Of a stretch of DNA of 64,000 nt, positions 31,866-42,600 are shown one piece after another; position 1 is the first letter of the stretch, and every line of letters starts with the position of its first letter. Position numbers and translations under genes: made by a program. Source of the DNA: Cordilura impudica (taxonomy: Eukaryota; Arthropoda; Insecta; Diptera; Scathophagidae); NCBI GenBank assembly GCA_963682025.1, contig OY821521.1:114178080-114242079 (forward strand). The letters are read 5' to 3'. The notes under the pieces are model-generated. The model did not search any database. It was not told the DNA's origin and saw only the letters and a list, made by a program, of their open reading frames with translations.

Positions 31866-34659
31866 AATTCAACATTTCCAATATATTATCTTATAATGTA
31901 TCAAATTTAGAAGAAACAATAAACTTTGGAAATTTCATAACATATTTAAATCAGTTCGACGTATTTTTTTATTTGAAACACACGTAGTAGCTGACAAACA
32001 ACATCTATTTTCATCATATTTCACAAACTACACTGTACACTGGATTGCAGCGAAAAAAATACATAGAGCTGGACGGGCAAGCGGTGGCGCGTGTACGGTT
32101 TTAAAAAGAAGCTGAAAAAAATATATGGTTTTAAATTTTTAACTGAAAACAATAATACAATTTTAACTGCTAAATTAGATGGAAACGTTTTCAATCTAAT
32201 CCCCAGATATTTAAATTGCACAAATTGGTACTCGGAGATGGAAAAATTTGACGAATTTCTGCAGGAACTAAGTCCTATAAACTACTGCAATGAACAGGTT
32301 TTGGATACCAACTTTCTACAATATTTACCTCATATACGAAAAGTTAGATGTTCAAAAGATAAAATATATAATGCTCAAGGTAGAAAACTAATGGATGCAA
32401 TAGAAAATGTTGGCGGTATTGTGCTAAATGGGAGGACTATAAGTGATGCTCAGGGAGAATACAGTTTTTGTGGGGTTATGGGTAGTTCTGTAATCGATTA
32501 CTGTATCTGTTCGCAAAGTTTCCTGCAATATGTTGTGGATTTCGCTGTAGCTTCCAAGCCCTACTCCGACCATATGCCATTGTGTTTAAAAATAAAAATG
32601 ATAAACTCTGAATATAATACAACTGATGAATCTTCGCTTCAAAGACTATGTTGGAACAATAAACATGCTGCTAAGTACGCGGAAAACCTCAGTTCACTTA
32701 CTACTCAAATCGATATACAAGCAGATATCTCAGTAGATGAATTAGTTGCAGCAGTAACGAATAAAGTTAAACAAGCGGCTGTGAAAAAAGAAAATAAAAT
32801 ATTTTTTGAGCCCAAGCAAAAATGGTTTGATTGGATGTGCTGGCGTTCTCGTAATAATATGTTGGAAAAACTTAGATTGTATAGAAAAACACACACAGAG
32901 GTGAACCAATTGCGATATTTTTCAGCTAAAACTAAATATTTGAAACTGTGTAATACAAAAAAATTAGAATTATATAACAAAAATTTATAGCAATTAAATA
33001 CGGTAAAATGCTCTAGTGAATGGTGGAAGCTGTGGAAGTCGTTGAAAACACGCACCCATATGATTAAAGGTATCTTAAATGCAGATGATTTTTATTTTTA
33101 TTACCGATACGTTGCTAGACTCTCCCATTGAATTTTGTGAAATTTCTTCGGTAATAAAATCTTTAAAACAAAATAAAGCTCCAGGGCAAGATGGTATTAG
33201 CTATGAATATTACAAATACGCTCCTGATTGTTTTATCAATGAGATATTATCTGTTTTCAACAAAATATTTTTACATGAATAAATACCATCAAATTTTCGT
33301 ACAACTCTTTAGGAAAGGTGATGCAAACCTGCCGACAAATTACCGTGGATTGTCGTTGATTAATACAATATGCAAAATTTTTAATACTATTTTACTAAAC
33401 AGAATTACCGAGTGGCTAGAAAACAACAATATACTAAATGAATACCAAGCTGGGTTTAGGAAAAAATACTCTACTGTGGACATATCTTCAATCTGGTAAA
33501 CATTGTAAGATTAAATAAATTGAATGGCATAAAAACTTATGCATTCTTTGTGGATTTCTCTTGTGCTTTTGATTTGATACCACGAAATTGCTTGTTTTAT
33601 AAACTTTCGTGCCTCGGCTTATCATCCAAAATTATAAGAATATTGCAATGTATGTATGAGAAAACTGAATGCCAAATTTAGGATGGTAGCACTTTTTCAG
33701 AATCATTTCCGACCTAGTCGATGTGTTACCAAATGGTGTAAATGTCGCCAACGCAAATATAAAAATACTTCACATTTAAACAACAAATTGACTGCCTCAG
33801 AATTAGCAATAAACGCGACGTGGTCTAAATACATAAGTCATCCAAAAATATCGAATAGCAACAAACTAAAAAAAATTTAACGCTGCCTCCAGATCCATTA
33901 TGTTCTACGCGGCCCAAATCTGGGGATATGAAAAATTTGATGATGTAGAGAAGCTGTTTCGATTTTTTATTAAGAAGATACTATATCTCCCAACGACAAC
34001 ACCCAATTATATGTTACATCTGGAAACCGGATATGACTCTATGTATCTTTCTACGCTGAAACTGCACTTTAATTACATAAACAAAATATTGAATATGAAT
34101 AACCAGCGTTTACCTCATATACTAACAGAGAGTATTATAGCTCAAAATGTATTATGGGCGAAAGAGTGTAGACTTCTTCAATTTTCGCCAACTGATACTA
34201 ACTCACCTTTATGCGTCCATTGGAAATCAATCTTAAACTTACTAAAAGCAAAAGAATGTGAAAATTATAAGCTAAACGCTGCCAATTCCCAACATCATGA
34301 CCTTTATTCACAACTTAATTTCAACGTTATGCCTCTGCCTTCTGCTAATTTATCATCACGAATCACCAGTTTAATAATTAGTGAGAGGTGGATTGCTTAA
34401 TTTAAATGCCAGGTCTTTTAGAAGCAACTCAACTGGACTATGTTCAATCTGTAACTTGCAAGAAGCTGAGAATACATTCCACTTTATTGGAGTTTGTCCA
34501 ATATTTAATGCATTTAGGCGGAATTATTTTGGTAAAACCCAACTTGATATAAGTGAAGTAATTAATATTTTAAATGGCTATAATTTCTTCTATTTGTATA
34601 AATATATTGAAGTGTGTTCAAATTATAGAAATCTAATAATGAATGAATTTGATTATTAG
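31866..34659 (+). pseudogene. LINE D ORF2 (endonuclease, partial RT, C-terminal CCHC)
   Basis: The endonuclease N-terminus (LSYNVSNLEETINFGNFITY) starts near 31890 and is broken by stops near 31985. Its C-terminal half is in a long frame to 32990 with SSVIDYCICS and SDHMPL. RT begins at SVIKSLKQNKAPGQDGISYE (33146 and onwards), with NYRGLSLINTICKIFNTILL and FFVDFSCAFDLIPRN. Around 33740 the sequence jumps past the palm: no YADD is found. The C-terminal part restarts at IMFYAAQIWGYEKFDDVEKL. It ends with a CCHC-like LCSICNLQEAENTFHF...C at 34440-34500. Confidence 0.78.
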
Positions 34660-34866
34660 CAAATATTTCTTTGTAATATACTTAAATTTGTAAATGTGTA
34701 AAAATTAAAAATATTGAATTAATTTAATGAAAAATATTTAGTACATTGCCAATCAGGCTCACAACAAATATGTTATGCCTAATATAGATAATTATTGTGA
34801 ATTATATACATATTTATGTATAATTTTCTTATATCTATTAATAAATAATAAATAATAATATTATTA

Positions 34867-35540
34867 TCTTGCTTCATACTTTCACTCTCGATAAAGATGT
34901 CAATGAATTCATGATCAGTTATTTTATTATTTATATTATTTTTTGCCGTAATAGTTTCATTATTTGTTATTATAGCCGATTTCTTGTGACCGATGTTTTG
35001 TTCTACCGTTTTATCCTGGTTTTGACCAAACGTATATTATTTGAAAGGTATTTCTTTTTAGCCGTTTTGCAGATTTACAGATTTTTAATTTTTTTTCCTT
35101 TATTTTGAGTAAATTGTATTTAAATTTGCTACTAACACATACATAAAATTATACAATATGATATGTGTGTGTTTATTAAATTTGTTAATATACAAAAATT
35201 ATACAAAAATATTTAAATTTTACATCAAAAAAATTATTTATTCGGAAAAACTTAATGAATATTTCCGAAACTATTGCCCTAATTAAAAAATAGTGTGGAT
35301 ATAACTTGGAGGTAGTTTAGCTGTGGATTTTCATATTTTTTATTTAACCAAATCGGACAAACCGTTCTTGAGTTATGCTAAAATATGTGGTGAAGCCTCC
35401 TTCATTTTTTAAATAGCGGTTTATCGCGAGAACCAGAGTCAATCCAAAAAAAGTAAATGCATACTGTATATGTCTAATAAAGTGTTTACAAAAACCATTA
35501 ACAAAATAAATACCGCAGATTTTTTTTATTTTTTTTGTTC
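34867..35540. other. AT-rich spacer, no gene seen
   Basis: About 670 bases without a credible gene. A segment near 35340 (AACCAAATCGGACAAACCGT) resembles the old dispersed repeat seen near 14300 in inverse orientation. Confidence 0.4.
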
Positions 35541-36420
35541 CGCAGTGTTATTATTGATGTTTTTTCATATTTCGCCATATACGCACTAATCCAGTGTTTT
35601 GTGTCTTTAATATTATTTTTGATATTATTTATATTGCCAATGTTTTTTTAAATAAACTATTACTCCCCCAGTTCTAGATGAATTCGATAAGGTGCTATAA
35701 TGCTCGTATTGGTCCACTTCAATTTCACTTTCATCTATTTCATCAGTTTGATGCGTTTCTGTTAAAATTATGAACTCAGGTTTATTAATTGCTGCTATTA
35801 TTTGAAATATGTTGAAGTTATTAATCAAGCCTTGAATGTTTGCGTATATACCATGAATCTGGTTTGGTTGCTAGATTGATAAACCCATCCTTCTCTTTCG
35901 AAGGTTCAATTTATTTTGATACACCGGACGCTCCCGGTTATTGATGACATGATTCTCATCAAGTCCTAGATTTAGTCTTTTATTATCTTTCATGCAATTA
36001 ATACATTTCATGATTATTTCTATATTACATTCTTTACCTCTGTGGTTTCCATGGCATTTGTAGCATACAATTTCATTCTTACAGTCCGTCGCTTTATGGT
36101 TATATCCTTGGCATTTGAAGCATTACATAATGTCCGTACCATCAAAAACCCTACATCTGTCCCATCCTAAATTAAGCTTTTGACCTGTTATTATTTTCGG
36201 ATATGATTCATTGTCTATTTTCAATTTTGCATTGAATATTGTTCTATTATATCTTTTTGTTTCATATATTTTAATAACGTCTATCTTGCTATTTTTAAGT
36301 ATTTCGTTCTGTTTTTTTTAATTTTTCTATTAATTCTTTATCAAACATTTATCTTTTTGTTGCTTCCGAAAAGAAAATTCTACTTTTTGTTAATATTTTA
36401 TTTGCCACCTTATGAATATA
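35540..36420 (-). pseudogene. LINE E: ORF1 zinc-knuckle end and endonuclease start
   Basis: On the minus strand, ORF1 residues appear from about 36340: LKIDNESYPKIITGQKLNLG, then CFKCQGYNHKATDC, CYKCHGNHRGKEC and CINC (about 36130-35990). A stop falls just before the first knuckle. The endonuclease N-terminus follows (35828-35625) with FIILTETHQTDEIDESEIEV and SRTGGVIVYLKKHW, continuing in another frame to about 35540 (KHWISAYMAKYEKTSIITL). The middle and end of the endonuclease are absent. LINE C begins just after the endonuclease on the same strand, so E and C are probably one element separated by LINE D. Confidence 0.7.
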
Positions 36421-36835
36421 TAATGTTTATGTTTTGAAATAGTCACTATCTATTTTTCGAGCACTTTATTATTATTATTATTTTATTTATTTAATCAGAG
36501 CTTTGATAGTTTTGCTTGTTATTAATTACCAGGGTTGCCAATAGTAACAATGAACGTACAATAGTTACAAGGAACGTACAAAAAATATTTGGAATAAACT
36601 ACAAAAGCTAATTAAATAGTAATGAATGAATAGCTGATCACGTAGTACACCGCAAAAACATACCTGCAAACGTTGATTGTCGTAACATTTTTTTGTATGG
36701 AAAACATCAACTACAATTATACAACTGTTGTATAATTTTAGCACATACAACAGTTAGGTCACCCTTGTGAATATCCTAAATATCATTGATGAAAAAATTT
36801 ATAAATTCCCATAGCCCATGTATAGTTTATGTGGA
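36421..36835. other. Spacer with a possible small hairpin element
   Basis: No gene is present. ACCAGGGTTGCC at about 36530 and GGTCACCCTTG at about 36758 are imperfect inverted ends around sequence rich in AACAGTTGTTATAC-type motifs. A hAT-type MITE is possible but unproven. Confidence 0.35.
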
Positions 36836-37660
36836 AGAAGTCTAGTTTACGGGCGATACCCTGATTTTTTAAATTTGGATGGTTAGGGGCTTTTGGGGTG
36901 ATTTGGGAGATATAATTTTTTTTCATTAACCCGTTATGAACCTATTTCAGTTTTTGTTCTTTTTTAAGTTTTTTTTGAAAAACGTGGCATTATCTCATAA
37001 AATGATGTATATAATGGTAGTATTTACAACAACTGAATGAAATCTGGGTCCACTAACTTCATTTCGATGTGTATTTCGACCCCTTAACCCTTTCAGGGCC
37101 GGATATATTAGGGATTTTACTTAAACTTAACTTTTTTACAAAACTGTTCTTATTTCAATTTCGCTCTAATTTTTTTTTGGGAAATTAACCCAGAATTTAT
37201 TATACTATTATTTGTCGGTGGTTTTTTTTTAGAAAAAATCGAGCAATTTTGAAATTAATATTTGTAACAATTTTTCTTATTTATAGTTTTCACTCGTCAC
37301 CGGAAGGGAGTGATTTAAATTTGACAGAAGATCAATTGAATATAATTTTGTTTTTTGTTATTGTTACCAAAAGAAAAATGAACTCAAGTAGACATAACAG
37401 CAGAATATTATTATATCGCAATAATATGAGATTGGAAATTTAACTGTTCAAATGATGCGCCATAGGCGTAGGCGAAAAATCGCGCGATTTTTTTAAAAAA
37501 GTTTCATAGTAGGACGAATAAATAATAGTATAGTAAATTGTAATAAAATATTGCAATAATGAGAGATTTGAAATGTTATTAAAATAAAACGCCACAGGCG
37601 AAAATTTTCTTAATAGGACGGATAAATAATAGTAGAATTATAGTATAATCAGTTCAGCTA
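36836..37660 (+). repeat. Third copy of the inverted-repeat family
   Basis: It starts at AAGTCTAGTTTACGGGCGAT and contains the family landmarks TCATAAAATGATGTATATAA, GGTCCACTAACTTCATTTCG, GGGAAATTAACCCAGAATTT and TTATTATACTATTATT. The central region has ACTCGTCACCGGAAGG, similar to 18411-18422. Near the end AGGACGAATAAATAATAGTA (37512) and AGGACGGATAAATAATAGTA (37613) are related in inverse to the arm. The right arm is truncated near 37660. Confidence 0.7.
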
Positions 37661-37848
37661 ATGCTTTCGAAGTATAAAGACGTGTGTATTCTCGTTACTA
37701 AAAGAACATAAAAATAAAGAGTAAAAAAGAATTTTACAACAAAACTATAGATTCCTTTATATAATAACAATTTGTTAATAAACTCAAATATTAAAAAAAA
37801 AAAAATAAAACATTAAGCGTGCATTATCGAATGATAACGTTAACACAA

Positions 37849-38899
37849 TGGACAAAAAATCAAAATCCAATAACAACTCGACTAAAGCGAGTCCGTCAAA
37901 ATAAGCAACACATTATTACTTTCCGTTATAAGCTGTCGATGATAAAAGTGAAGCTGAAATTTGTGTACCCAACCCAACAAAAGTTATTATATCTCCAATC
38001 ACTGTGATAAATATAAATAAAATTACTGATTACTCTATCAGAAAAATGTCTATTGGTTTGTAAGTATTCTTTCGTTCTAAAGAAAATTTTGACAAATCAT
38101 GCTCTGCACTTACTGACTCATATGAGTTCTTCACATATGCAACCAAAGGTGAAAAACCCTATAAAGCTCTAATTTTTGGTCTTGATAAGCATGACCCCAC
38201 TGTAATAAAGAAAAAACTCTTAAACATGGGCCTAAAGTGTTTAGACGTAAAGCTAGTAGTTAAAAAGAATAACTATAGCAATTGAGTATTTTATTTACGT
38301 TATATATTTTGAGCGACAGTCTATAAAAATGAAAGATTTATGGCAAAATTACTCCGTATTAGATCATGTCAAAATCAAATGGGAGTTTCAACAAGCCAGA
38401 AAAAACAAAATAACCCAATGTTACAACTGTCAGATGTTTGGCCATGGTTCTAACAGATGCAAGGTAAAAAACATTCTGTGCAATATGTGCCGGTTCACAC
38501 AAAACTGACGATTGTAAAGAATCGATTTTAAAATGTGCTAATTGCAGTGGAAATCATAAATCTTCTTTCGAAGTCTGTCCCAGTAGGGCTACGTATATAT
38601 AAACCAGAAATCGTTCAAAACCAGCACAAAGGCGTTATATTTCTCGTACTCAGAATACTTTGGATCCTGTCAACTACAAAACAAATTTTCCCAATACTCT
38701 TCGCCAGAATACTTCCGAATCTGCAGGGATATGGCATCACAACGACAACAATAATGAAATCAACAATAATAACAATGACTTGTTCACATCACAAGAAATT
38801 AAAAGCTTAACACTAGAGCTAATTACCAACTTTCGCAACTGTCGGAATAAGGCCGATCAATTTGAGGTTATCACAAATCTCTCGTATAATGGCAAATGA
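37849..38899 (+). pseudogene. LINE F ORF1 (gag-like with zinc knuckles), broken
   Basis: This is ORF1 of a jockey-type LINE. ATG at 37849 starts MDKKSKSNNNSTKASPSK and ends at a stop within 60 bases. Later frames give LTDSYEFFTYATKGEKPYKA and LIFGLDKHDPTVIKKKLLNM, the typical PRE_C2HC-like region. The cysteine cluster CYNCQMFGHGSNRC, CNMC and CANCSGNHKSSFEVC follows near 38420-38590. Several stops and frame changes are present. A final frame ends at 38899 and overlaps the ORF2 start. Confidence 0.75.
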
Positions 38900-39322
38900 A
38901 CTTAATATTATTACATGGAATGCTAGAGGCATTCGCAAGAAAGGTTTGGAACTATTTCATATCTTAACTAACCACAAAGTGGACATATGTTTAGTATCGG
39001 AAACAGGGCTGAACTCAAATATTTCTATAAAACACAAAAACTTCGTTGTCTACAGAAACGATAGAGTTTCTTCTTTTATTACCTATTGTTTATACTCATT
39101 TTATTGAAAATATTGGAGTCAAAATTTTTACTGATTTTGGGAGCGTAGATATTTTTTCATATTATTTTCCGGGCAGTTCAGCAGGTACCGATGGCAATAG
39201 GAAGCAACTTTATCCTTCGGATATATGTAGGCTTTGTAGTGTTAGCAATAGATTAATTCTCGGTGGTGATTTCAATAGTAGACATCAAAATTGGGGATGT
39301 TTAAGGGCAAACTGATGGGGAA
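38890..39322 (+). pseudogene. LINE F ORF2 endonuclease, 5' part
   Basis: ATG at 38890 opens MANELNIITWNARGIRKKGL with LVSETGLNSNIS, the first endonuclease motif. A frame change around 39060 leads to ILGGDFNSRHQNWGCLRAN (39257-39312), which carries the catalytic D and N. The reading is then cut by the 3' LTR of Gypsy-3 at 39327 and resumes at 44453. Confidence 0.8.
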
Positions 39323-39326
39323 ACAC

Positions 39327-39622
39327 TATAGGCTTTAAATAAATTGAACAAATCAACTGCGTCTGTTCGCCTTCAGCGTTAGTTTATTAATGCCTCACCA
39401 TTTTACAATTCAAAGCTTAGCAACTAGAACTTATTTTATTAGCATAATAGGGATAACATAAGTAAGAAAGAGACATATATAGTTAAGAAGAATATTCTAG
39501 AAAACATGGAAATTATAAAACCGTTATCCTGGAATTTTAAATAATATTTAGAGAAATTCACAATAATGACAGGTACACTGTGCATAAATTATATAATCAT
39601 ACACTGTAAATATACTGCTACA
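39327..39622 (-). repeat. Gypsy-3 3' LTR
   Basis: It is the left-hand LTR on the plus map, 296 bp, with no difference found against 44153-44448. The ACAC duplication lies outside at 39323-39326. Confidence 0.92.
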
Positions 39623-39660
39623 ATTCGGCCGTCCTGACCATGAGATCCCCCGATCTCATA

Positions 39661-42600
39661 CTATTTACATGACACTTCACGTCCTCTAAACCAAGGTCTC
39701 ATATTAGATGCCGCCCAAACGCCCCTATAGGGCGTACGCGACTGTTGGAACCCTTTTACGTCTTCGATCAAGTAACGATCATTCCGTAATACCTTCGATA
39801 TTCTATATGGACCTTTATACTTTGGTATTAACTTTCGGGATACACCAGTTGTAGAATCAAAGTTCTTCACCATTACGTAGTTACCATCCTTATATTCAGT
39901 CGGCGGCTTTCTCCGCCTGTCAACATATCGCGCATTGTAGTCTTGCAGTCTCTTCTGTTTTTCGGCTGCCCTATCCCTGATCGCACCACGATCATCCTGA
40001 AAAGTTTCCCCATTACAAAGAGTTTCCCTCAACAAATCAGCAACCTTTCCTTTTTGCCCCTTACCAAACAACATTACACTAGGATGCTCTCCTACCGACC
40101 TATGTACCGTGTTATTCAAGGTATATTCTACCTGCTCAAGTACTGTGTCCCAATAGACTCCCCCTTCAGGATCCACTAACTTCGCTAACATTGGACCTAT
40201 CGACCTATTAACTCTTTCAACTTGGCCATTAGCCTGAGGTGAACCGGTAGCTATCAACACATGAGCAACATTGTTTTCCTTCAAGAAATCTGCGAAATCC
40301 CCAGACGTAAAACAAGCTCCTCTATCACTTATCACACACCTGGGGCGACTATAAGATCTAAAATAGTTCTTCAATGCCAAGATAGCCTCTTTCGAATTAG
40401 TAGTCTTCGTCGGATACAACCTAACAAACTTAGTACATGCATCAATGACGACAAGAATATGTTTCACCACCCTACCATTGTCTACCGGACCAAAATGGTC
40501 TATGTGTATCACGTCAAATGGTCCATTCGATTTCGGAATACTGTGCAAAAAACCTTCTTCCTTACCATGCTTAGAAGAGTATACAATACAATTCAAGCAA
40601 TTTTCTATATGTCTCGATGCCTTCGCCCTGACTTTCGAAAACCAATAACCTTTCAGTATGAGCTCAGTCATCTTATCAATACCAACATGACCCATTTCAT
40701 CGTGATACTTATATAAAATATGATCCTCCATATCCTCAGGGACACAAAACAACAATCCACCACTCTTCGTTTTCCTATACAGCACACCATTTCTCATCTC
40801 ATACAACCCATGTTCGCTTCCCTGAAGCCTGCTCTTTATATCTTCCAACTTCTGATCCCTATTCTGACAAATAACCAAGTTCTCTTCAAATGTATTTGAT
40901 TCAATTATCATTATATTAGTGCTCCTACTTAATGCATCAACATGCTGCATCCGTTTACCCGATCGATGTTCCAGCACATACTCATAATTCTGGAGTTCCA
41001 GAGCCCACCGCGAAATTCTTGGATTTAGTTCTCTTTTGTTGAGTGTCAATGTCAAAGAATTGCAATCGGTTACAATTTTAAACTTACGTCCCTGTAAATA
41101 TATCCGAAAACGCCTCAATGCGTAAATTATAGCCAATGTTTCAAGTTCAAAGCTGTGATATTTTGATTCCGCTTCTGTCGTCCTTTTCGAAAAATAAAAA
41201 ATCGGATGGAACTTACCATCTTCTTTTTTCTGCAGTAATACAGCTCCAAAACCAACAGAACTAGCATCACAGTGAAGTTCAGTTTCATCATTGGGATCGT
41301 ATAACGCTAATATTGGCGACTCCATTAACTTTTCCTTAAGTAACTCAAAAGCATTTAACTCAATATCACCAAAAACAAATTTTCTATCCTTCTTCGTCAA
41401 ATCATACAACGGTTTTGCAATGAGCGAAAAGTCCTTGACAAACCTACGAAAATACGAGCACAAACCTAAAAAACTCTGTACTGCATGCTGTTTGTCAGGT
41501 ATAGGAAAATCCCTTATAGCCTGCAGTCCCTTCTCATCGGCTCTAATTCCATCACCATCAATGGTGTATCCTAAATATTTCACCGATGTCAGTAAAAATT
41601 CGCATTTATCATGCCTCAGCTCTAAGTTATTCTCAACCAATCGTTCGAAGACTTCCTTTAATATTCTAAAATGATCATCCATATTAACCGTTGCAATCAT
41701 GATGTCGTCTAAATAAATAATGATTTTATCATCCTTCACCATATCAGCAAAAACCTTATTCACAAATCTCTGAAAAATAGATGGTGCGTTTTTCAAGCCA
41801 AATGGCATTCTCAAAAATTCAAACTGACCCAAAGGTGTTACGAAGGATGTATATTTAACCGAATCTTTGTGAACAAAAACATGAAAAAATCCGTTTTTCA
41901 AATCTAATTTCGTAAAGAACTTTTTCCCAGAGAGCCTATCTAACAAATCATCAATCAAAGGAATAGGATAACTGTCCTTAATAGTAACCTTGTTCAAAAC
42001 GCGGTAGTCTACACACATCCTTAAATCCCCTGTTTTCTTTCTTACCAACACAATCGGTGATACAAACTCTGATTCACTCGGCCGTATGTATCCTTTATCC
42101 AAATATTCGTCCAATAGACTTTGCAATTCAGTTCTCTCCGCGTACGACAGTCTTCTAGGACTGCAACTAAAACATTTCTCGTCATTCAATCTCAATTTAA
42201 TTTCACTATATATCTTTGGTTTAGAAGGACGCTCAGGTCGTACATAATAATTATTATACAATTCACCTAATCTAATTCTATCCTTATATTCAATTCCATT
42301 CTCTACAACAAAATCAAAACGATCATTATCCTCAACATCAATAGATAAAATAGCCCTTCCGAAATCTAATTCATCTTTCTCTTCACTAACCCCTGTGCAA
42401 GATATGAACTTAAATCCCGCACTACGCAAAAAATCCCTACCCAATACACATTCATATGCCATCGATTCGTCCGGTACGACCAACATTTCCAAACTTAAAA
42501 CCCTATCATTTACCTTTGTGAAACAACTAAACTTTCCATAAACATTTAACTTAGATTTATTAATACCAAAAAATTCAATATTGGAACATAAAAGATCATC

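Larger units (their letters stand above)
30661..34866 (+). mobile_element. LINE D (plus strand) with ORF1, ORF2 and (AAT)n tail
   Basis: This non-LTR retrotransposon contains ORF1 with a coiled coil, then endonuclease, part of RT and a C-terminal CCHC region. It ends in an AATAATAAATAATAATATTATT tail at about 34839-34866. Tails of TAA units are typical of the I group, but the clade is unresolved. The 5' boundary is taken where LINE C ends, near 30660. The RT palm is deleted, so it is non-autonomous. It seems to split an older minus-strand LINE (C and E). Confidence 0.75.

Noticed and set aside
36530..36770. hAT MITE
   Set aside because: The inverted ends are imperfect and no 8-bp duplication could be shown. 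It is kept only as a possibility in the spacer entry.
39430..39475. Homing endonuclease-like site TAGGGATAACA in the Gypsy-3 LTR
   Set aside because: It is only a partial match to the I-SceI site, expected by chance, with no endonuclease gene nearby.
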